A program made the position numbers and the translations under genes. Positions 24,640 through 29,207 of a stretch of DNA of 29,207 nucleotides are shown here, in pieces (the first letter of the stretch is position 1; every line of letters starts with the position of its first letter). The notes beneath the pieces are model-generated. The model was not told the origin of the DNA. It did no database searches and worked only from the letters and a program-made list of their open reading frames with translations. The stretch is from SIG480 sp045595605 (GTDB lineage: Bacteria; Bacillota; Clostridia; Oscillospirales; JAAYXM01): positions 1 through 29,207 of the forward strand of contig JAZOAS010000026.1 of the NCBI GenBank assembly GCA_045595605.1, read 5' to 3'.

Positions 24640-25500
24640 TTATCTTTTTGAGTCTCGGTGCATTTTTACGCTCTTGTAGCCGAGAGAGGAAATATAATCT
24701 CCAAGTTCCTCGGTAAGCGCGACAGAACGGTGTCTGCCGCCGGTACAGCCGATTGCAATGTTGAGAGATGTTTTGCCTTCCTCAACATACTGTGGCAGGA
24801 GATATTTTATCATTGAATGAAGATGCTCTATAAAATCCTGGGTTTGCTGACGCTTCATGACATAATCATAAACATCCCGGTCGAGGCCAGTTTTTTCACG
24901 AAGAGCAATGTCATAGTACGGGTTTGCAAGAAAACGGACATCAAAAATAAGGTCAGCGTCGGTCGGAATACCGTACTTGAAGCCAAACGAAGTTACATTG
25001 ACAATCATCGAAAGGTCGCGAAAATCGTTATCTTCAAAGTACCTGAGGAGCCTGTCCCTGAGTTTTGCAGCAGAGAGGGTAGATGTATCAATTATGTAAT
25101 CTGCCCGTGCGCGAACACCCGAGAGCATCTCACTCTCTTTTTCGATTATGTGCTCTATCGGAGTTCCTTCGGTAAAGAGAGGGTGGCGTCTTCTCGTTTC
25201 CTTGTAACGCTGAATAATTACATCAGTCGAAGCCTCGAAATAAAGAATCTTGTAATTACAGTTGAGTGACTTTATATTATCAAGAGCAGTAAAAAGGGCA
25301 GAGAAGTCAAGCCCTGATCGTATATCCGTTACAAGCGCAACATGAGGAAAACGGCTGTTTGCCGCAATACACATTTCTGCAAAAATCGGAATAAGCTCCG
25401 GGGGCATATTATCGACACAATAAAAACCCATATCCTCAAGCACTGATGCCGCACGGCTTTTTCCTGCGCCTGACATACCTGAAATAATAAAGAAATCCAC
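24640..25500 (-). CDS. rapZ: RapZ/YvcJ-family nucleotide-binding protein
   Basis: The 286-residue protein has an N-terminal P-loop GMSGAGKSRA and a C-terminal domain with IGCTGGRHRSVALTEEL. It belongs to the YvcJ/RapZ family: in Escherichia coli RapZ is an RNase adaptor controlling glmS through small RNAs, while B. subtilis YvcJ hydrolyses GTP and ATP and affects competence. AGGAGGG ends 6-7 nt before GTG 25500, giving VDFFIISGMSGAGK (initiator Met), so the longer frame up to 25524, which overlaps murB, is rejected. The amino-sugar link fits the neighbouring murB. Confidence 0.94.
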   Translation of the reverse strand: MDFFIISGMSGAGKSRAASVLEDMGFYCVDNMPPELIPIFAEMCIAANSRFPHVALVTDIRSGLDFSALFTALDNIKSLNCNYKILYFEASTDVIIQRYKETRRRHPLFTEGTPIEHIIEKESEMLSGVRARADYIIDTSTLSAAKLRDRLLRYFEDNDFRDLSMIVNVTSFGFKYGIPTDADLIFDVRFLANPYYDIALREKTGLDRDVYDYVMKRQQTQDFIEHLHSMIKYLLPQYVEEGKTSLNIAIGCTGGRHRSVALTEELGDYISSLGYKSVKMHRDSKR

Positions 25501-25511
25501 CTTAAACCCTC

Positions 25512-26405
25512 CTAAAGTATGCAAACTTCACATTCAAGGGAAACACCTGTTTCTCTTAAAACAGTTTCCTGTATATGAAGAATAAGTTTTTTAACATCAT
25601 CGGCCGTTGCACCGCCTGCGTTAACTATAAAACCGGCGTGTTTTTCTGAAACCTTTGCACCGCCAACTGTAAAGCCTTTTAGTTTACACTGCTCAATAAG
25701 CGCACCTGCAAAGTAGCCCTCCGGACGCTTGAAAACACTTCCTGCGCTTGGAAACTCAAGCGGTTGTTTTTCTCTCCGCCTTGTTGCAAAATCGCGCATT
25801 TTCTCGGTAATTTCAGAGGAATCCCCGCTTTGAAGCTTAAACTGAGCAGAAAGTATAATGCAATCAGGTCTGTTTTTGTAAAAGCTTTCGCGATAACCGA
25901 AGTTGTGCTCTGAAAGCGGGATTGTACGAATTTCACCGTTTGAGAAGTAAGTTGAGCTTATAAGAACATTCGAAATCTCTCCGCCGTATGCACCGGCATT
26001 CATAACAATAGCTCCTCCGACAGTTCCCGGAATGCCTTGGGCAAACTCAAGTCCCGAGAGTGAGTTCTTTTGAGCAAAAGATGCAACTACCGGTAGTAAA
26101 GCGCCGGCATCTGCCGTAATTATGTTTTCCGAAAGTGAAACATCGGCAAAACTGAACTTTAGAACAGGCGTTTCGAAGCTCTCATCAGGGAAAAGAAGGT
26201 TGCTTCCGTTGCCCAAAACAAACGGAGTGACACCTAAAGAGTAGATGAGCTCAAGTGCTCTAATTGCGGCATCTTTCGAGCGTGCGTCAAGAAAAAGTTT
26301 TGCAGGACCACCGATTTTAAACGTGGTATGCTTTGACATCGGCTCATCTTCAAGTATTATTAAATTTTGGACTTCTTTGAGAGAAGAAATTAACTTTTCA
26401 ATCAT
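25512..26405 (-). CDS. murB: UDP-N-acetylenolpyruvoylglucosamine reductase
   Basis: The 297-residue protein has the FAD-binding VAO-type domain (TTFKIGGPAKLFLDARS, GNGSNLLF, GLEFAQGIPGTVGGAIVMNAGAYGGE) and the C-terminal substrate domain with the catalytic Ser in PSAGSVFKRP and the Glu in LECEV. It reduces enolpyruvyl-UDP-GlcNAc to UDP-MurNAc with NADPH in early peptidoglycan synthesis. The short form between GGE and the C-terminal domain suggests a type II MurB. ATG 26405 is preceded by AAAGGAC. It lies 11 nt ahead of rapZ. Confidence 0.96.
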   Translation of the reverse strand: MIEKLISSLKEVQNLIILEDEPMSKHTTFKIGGPAKLFLDARSKDAAIRALELIYSLGVTPFVLGNGSNLLFPDESFETPVLKFSFADVSLSENIITADAGALLPVVASFAQKNSLSGLEFAQGIPGTVGGAIVMNAGAYGGEISNVLISSTYFSNGEIRTIPLSEHNFGYRESFYKNRPDCIILSAQFKLQSGDSSEITEKMRDFATRRREKQPLEFPSAGSVFKRPEGYFAGALIEQCKLKGFTVGGAKVSEKHAGFIVNAGGATADDVKKLILHIQETVLRETGVSLECEVCIL

Positions 26406-26441
26406 AAAAAACAGTCCTTTTAAAGTTATATCTTGAATATA

Positions 26442-27746
26442 TTAAAATTGGTCTTCGATTATTTCACCCAGAAGCCCGTCTTTAAAAGTTTCTTTAATAA
26501 GAACATCGCAAACCGTGTTACCTAAATTTAGCTCTGTATTTACATAAACCACAACTGAATTTTTTGCGTGTCCGGACCAGTAACCGTCGTTAGTCTCCTC
26601 GAAAAGGACAGATTCGGTTTTGCCTATCCGCGAGATTAGGTATTCCTGCTTCATTTTGTTTGCAATCTCTGCAGCTTTTGAGGCCCTTGAAGCCTTTTCT
26701 TTTTGCGTAAGCTGGTTTTCCATTTTGTCGGCAGGAGTTCCAGCGCGTCTTGAATACGGGAAAATGTGCATCGAAGCAAAGGCGCATTTTTCAATAAAAG
26801 AGAGCGTTTTTGAAAACTCCTCTTCATCCTCACCGGGGAAGCCTACTATCATGTCTGTCGTGATTGCACAATCGGGAAAGTGCTTTCTGAGAAGGCATAC
26901 AGACTCATAAAAACGAGCGGTGTCGTACTTCCTGTGCATTCTTGAAAGTGTTTCATCGCAACCTGACTGCATTGAGAGGTGAAAATGAGGACAGAGGTTT
27001 GTAAGGTTTGATAACTTTACACAAAACTCTTCCGTTATTATCCTCGGTTCAATGGAACCTAAGCGGAATCGGAGACCGGGGAAGGTTTTGCAGAGCTCGA
27101 AAACAATTTCCGAGAGAGAAGATTTCGGCGAAAGGTCACGTCCGTAAGAGGAGATTTCGATTCCGGTAACGACAACTTCTTTATATCCTTCGCTCTCAAG
27201 CTTTTTACACTCAGAAAGCGCTGTTTCTATCGGCATTGAACGAACAGGCCCTCTTGTATAGGGAATTATGCAATAAGTACAAAAGTTACTGCATCCGTCC
27301 TCAATTTTAAGAAGCGCTCTTGTATGCCCGAAAATACCTCCGGAAGGGAGAAGTTCAAACGTTCTTCTTGAGAGCGGTTTATCAATCGTAAGCTCGGTTT
27401 TTTCTCCTGACGAAAGGTTGTGTAAAGCATCGGCAAATGCTACTTTATCAGAGGTTCCGGAAACAAGTGAAACGCCGTCAATTTTTGAAATAGCCTCAGG
27501 AGAAAGCTGAGAGAGACAACCGCAGACCGCAATCTTGGCAGTCGGATAGGTTTTCGCAAAATGACGGATTATTCTGCGCGATTTACGGTCACTTGTAGAG
27601 GTAACGCTGCAGGTATTTACAACAATAACATCTGCGACAGAAAAATCATCCACGACAGAATGCCACTTTTCGGATAGGAGCAACTGAAGTGATTGAGTTT
27701 CAAACTGATTAACTTTACAGCCGAGTGTGTGAAAAGCAAATTTCAT
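26442..27746 (-). CDS. mtaB: tRNA t6A37 methylthiotransferase MtaB
   Basis: This 434-residue radical-SAM methylthiotransferase has an N-terminal MTTase domain with three iron-sulfur ligands (HTLGCKVNQ, VNTCSVTS, AVCGCLSQ), a radical-SAM CxxxCxxC in GCSNFCTYC, and a C-terminal TRAM domain (GKTESVLFEE). The MtaB/YqeV subfamily converts t6A37 to ms2t6A37 in tRNAs reading ANN codons. RimO and MiaB are less likely because of the HTLGCKVNQ start. The start at 27746 has AGGTGA upstream. It heads the minus-strand run mtaB-murB-rapZ-whiA-dnaE. Confidence 0.95.
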   Translation of the reverse strand: MKFAFHTLGCKVNQFETQSLQLLLSEKWHSVVDDFSVADVIVVNTCSVTSTSDRKSRRIIRHFAKTYPTAKIAVCGCLSQLSPEAISKIDGVSLVSGTSDKVAFADALHNLSSGEKTELTIDKPLSRRTFELLPSGGIFGHTRALLKIEDGCSNFCTYCIIPYTRGPVRSMPIETALSECKKLESEGYKEVVVTGIEISSYGRDLSPKSSLSEIVFELCKTFPGLRFRLGSIEPRIITEEFCVKLSNLTNLCPHFHLSMQSGCDETLSRMHRKYDTARFYESVCLLRKHFPDCAITTDMIVGFPGEDEEEFSKTLSFIEKCAFASMHIFPYSRRAGTPADKMENQLTQKEKASRASKAAEIANKMKQEYLISRIGKTESVLFEETNDGYWSGHAKNSVVVYVNTELNLGNTVCDVLIKETFKDGLLGEIIEDQF

Positions 27747-27775
27747 AAATTCACCTGAAATTAAAATTATTATGG

Positions 27776-27804
27776 TTGAAAAAAGTTTATAAAAGTATTA
27801 TACT
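27776..27804 (+). promoter_or_regulatory. Promoter of the second HPr-like gene
   Basis: TTGAAA (27776-27781), 17-nt spacer, TATACT (27799-27804): a near-consensus sigma-A promoter. Confidence 0.75.
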
Positions 27805-27826
27805 TTATTTATAAGCAAAATAGCAA
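27797..27826 (-). promoter_or_regulatory. Promoter of the mtaB-murB-rapZ-whiA-dnaE run
   Basis: On the minus strand a perfect TATAAT (27802-27797) follows TTGCTA (27826-27821) with an 18-nt spacer. Its -10 overlaps the -10 of the opposite promoter. Confidence 0.6.
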
Positions 27827-27851
27827 TACAAAATTGAGAGGAGTTAAAACT

Positions 27852-28091
27852 ATGTACAAATTCAATGTAGCTATTTCATCAATCAACGAAGTTAAGGACT
27901 TTGTAAACGCAGCTTGCAAGCAGATGGTTGATATCGACATCATCTCAGGTCGTTATGTTATCGATGCAAAGTCTATTATGGGTATTTTCAGCATCGACCT
28001 TACAAAGCCTGTTACTGTTGCCGTAAACGGAACAGAGGAAGATTATAACGCTTTCCGCGAAGCAGTAAAGGACATGGTCGTTGAGGGCTAA
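27852..28091 (+). CDS. Divergent HPr-like protein lacking the His15 site
   Basis: The protein has 79 residues. The centre, DAKSIMGIFSI (39-49), matches the HPr/Crh Ser46 region, with Ser41 in the equivalent place. The N-terminal segment SSINEVKDFVNAACK replaces the GLHARPA loop, so both the phosphate-accepting His and the conserved Arg are missing. It cannot act as a normal phosphotransferase carrier; a regulatory role through the serine is inferred. ATG 27852 follows GAGAGGAG (27836-27842). B. subtilis crh lies in the yvcJ-yvcK-whiA operon, so an HPr-like gene near rapZ/whiA here may reflect an old linkage. It ends at a hairpin terminator. Confidence 0.82.
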   Translation: MYKFNVAISSINEVKDFVNAACKQMVDIDIISGRYVIDAKSIMGIFSIDLTKPVTVAVNGTEEDYNAFREAVKDMVVEG

Positions 28092-28109
28092 TATCAACTC
28101 AGCAATCCG

Positions 28110-28145
28110 GCAACCGTTTATTTTCGGTTGCTGTTTGCTTTTTAT
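28110..28145 (+). terminator. Likely intrinsic terminator after the HPr-like gene
   Basis: GCAACCG (28110-28116) pairs with CGGTTGC (28125-28131) around an 8-nt loop, followed by a T-rich tail. It may only partly separate murD from the HPr-like gene. Confidence 0.65.
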
Positions 28146-28163
28146 CTGCATTGGAGGGGTAGT

Positions 28164-29207
28164 ATGAGCACCGGACTTTCTGGACTTTTAGAAGAATTAA
28201 AAGGGAAGTACTGCGCAGTAATAGGAATGGGGGTAAGTAACACCCCACTTATAAGACTTTTGCTTAAAAATGGCACAAGAGTCAGGATCTGCGATAAGAA
28301 GGAAGACCACGACGCTTCTGTTATTTCTGAATTTGAAACTCTCGGAGCCGAGTTTTCCTTTGGAGAAAACTATCTTGAAGGCATCGAAAAGACAGATATT
28401 ATTTTTAAAACTCCCGGTATGCGATTTGATGTTCCGGAGCTTTTGAAAGCAAAAGAGGCAGGTAGCGCTATTACAAGCGAAATGGAGCAGTTTCTGAAGC
28501 TGTGCCCCTGTACGACTATCGGCGTAACAGGTAGCGACGGAAAAACTACCACTACAACAATTATCGGAAAGATTCTTGAGCGTGCGGGTAAAACCTGCTT
28601 TGTCGGCGGAAACATAGGCAAACCGCTACTTCCTGAAGTTGATACAATGAAGAAGGATGACTGCGCGGTTATTGAGCTTTCTTCTTTCCAGCTTATGAAC
28701 ATAAAATACAGCCCGCAATTTTCCGTAATTACGAATATTACTCCGAATCACCTTGATGTTCATAAATCTTTTGAAGAATATACCGATGCAAAAAAGGAAA
28801 TATATCTCCACTCTGCAGGCAGGGTAGTTTTAAACTACGATAACGAAAAGACGCGAGCAATTGCGGAAGAACTTCCGGACCGTTCGGTTATGTTTTCCTC
28901 AAAAGAGCTTCTTGATAACGGCTTCTGCCTTGAGAACGAAAACATAGTAAGAAGAGTTGCTGGAAAGAGTCAAGTAATTCTTGCTGTTGCGGATATAAAG
29001 ATTCCGGGTCTTCATAATGTTGAAAACTATATGGCAGCTATCGCCGCGACAGAAGGTCTTGTTTCGAAAGAAGATATTGAGTATATCGCAAAGAACTTCG
29101 GCGGAGTGGAGCATCGTATGGAGCTTGTTCGTGAGCTTCGCGGAGTAAAGTATTATAACGATTCTATCGCATCAAGCCCGACGAGAACGATAGCCGGTCT
29201 TAAAGCT
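28164..29207 (+). CDS. murD: UDP-N-acetylmuramoylalanine--D-glutamate ligase, 3'-truncated by the window end
   Basis: 348 codons are visible with no stop before the window ends, so the C-terminal ~100 residues are missing. The N-terminal Rossmann-like domain begins LKGKYCAVIGMGVSNTPLIR. The central ATPase domain has the P-loop GVTGSDGKTTTT (120-131), ELSSFQL and TNITPNHLDVH, and the visible part ends in the C-terminal-domain entry NDSIASSPTRTIAGL. MurD adds D-glutamate to UDP-MurNAc-L-Ala in the cytoplasm. The GMGVSNTPL variant and the first ~15 residues are as in clostridial MurD. ATG 28164 follows GGAGGGG. With murB it brings two early peptidoglycan steps into this window. Confidence 0.95.
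   Translation, partial: MSTGLSGLLEELKGKYCAVIGMGVSNTPLIRLLLKNGTRVRICDKKEDHDASVISEFETLGAEFSFGENYLEGIEKTDIIFKTPGMRFDVPELLKAKEAGSAITSEMEQFLKLCPCTTIGVTGSDGKTTTTTIIGKILERAGKTCFVGGNIGKPLLPEVDTMKKDDCAVIELSSFQLMNIKYSPQFSVITNITPNHLDVHKSFEEYTDAKKEIYLHSAGRVVLNYDNEKTRAIAEELPDRSVMFSSKELLDNGFCLENENIVRRVAGKSQVILAVADIKIPGLHNVENYMAAIAATEGLVSKEDIEYIAKNFGGVEHRMELVRELRGVKYYNDSIASSPTRTIAGLKA

Overview
The window reads as a chromosomal segment of a low-GC Gram-positive anaerobe, most likely a Clostridia member of the Oscillospirales/Ruminococcaceae type. This is inferred from strong GGAGG-type ribosome binding sites, a WhiA/RapZ/MurB cluster, a sporulation-type YlbJ homologue, two HPr/Crh-like proteins and zinc-type RecO. 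No species is claimed. The housekeeping part is moderate in GC and densely packed. The first ~3.6 kb is visibly AT-richer and looks like an accessory region.

Region 1 (1-2350) is accessory: the 3' part of an unrecognised gene that begins before the window, a 55-codon ORF that may be a gene remnant, a DUF2806-type protein, and a mostly empty AT-rich gap. Region 2 (2250-6940) looks like a small regulated catabolic cassette: an organophosphate-antiporter-like MFS transporter with a disrupted start region, an AraC regulator, an M24 creatinase-like hydrolase without the usual metal ligands, and a PIG-L/LmbE-type deacetylase. A 30-bp direct repeat (26/30 identical) lies upstream of both the transporter and the regulator. 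Region 3 (6938-8251, minus) holds a small four-cysteine protein preceded by a 16-bp perfect palindrome, and a YlbJ-like membrane protein.

Region 4 (8304-15347, plus) is a long run: rlmB, a protein with the layout of a P1B-type ATPase but no recognisable catalytic motifs, era, recO and mutS2. Region 5 (15391-19190, plus) runs crh-like HPr, uvrC, rsmD, coaD and a coiled-coil protein, ending in a bidirectional terminator. Region 6 (19199-27746, minus) runs mtaB, murB, rapZ, whiA, dnaE and then pfkA, the last with its own promoter. Region 7 (27776-29207, plus) starts at a promoter that overlaps the mtaB promoter and holds a second HPr-like protein and murD, which is cut by the window end.

The most unusual items are the apparently dead P-type ATPase homologue between rlmB and era, the two HPr-like proteins that have lost His15 but kept Ser46, and the M24/PIG-L cassette with its repeated upstream element and frameshifted transporter start. 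No tRNA, rRNA, CRISPR array or intact insertion sequence was seen.
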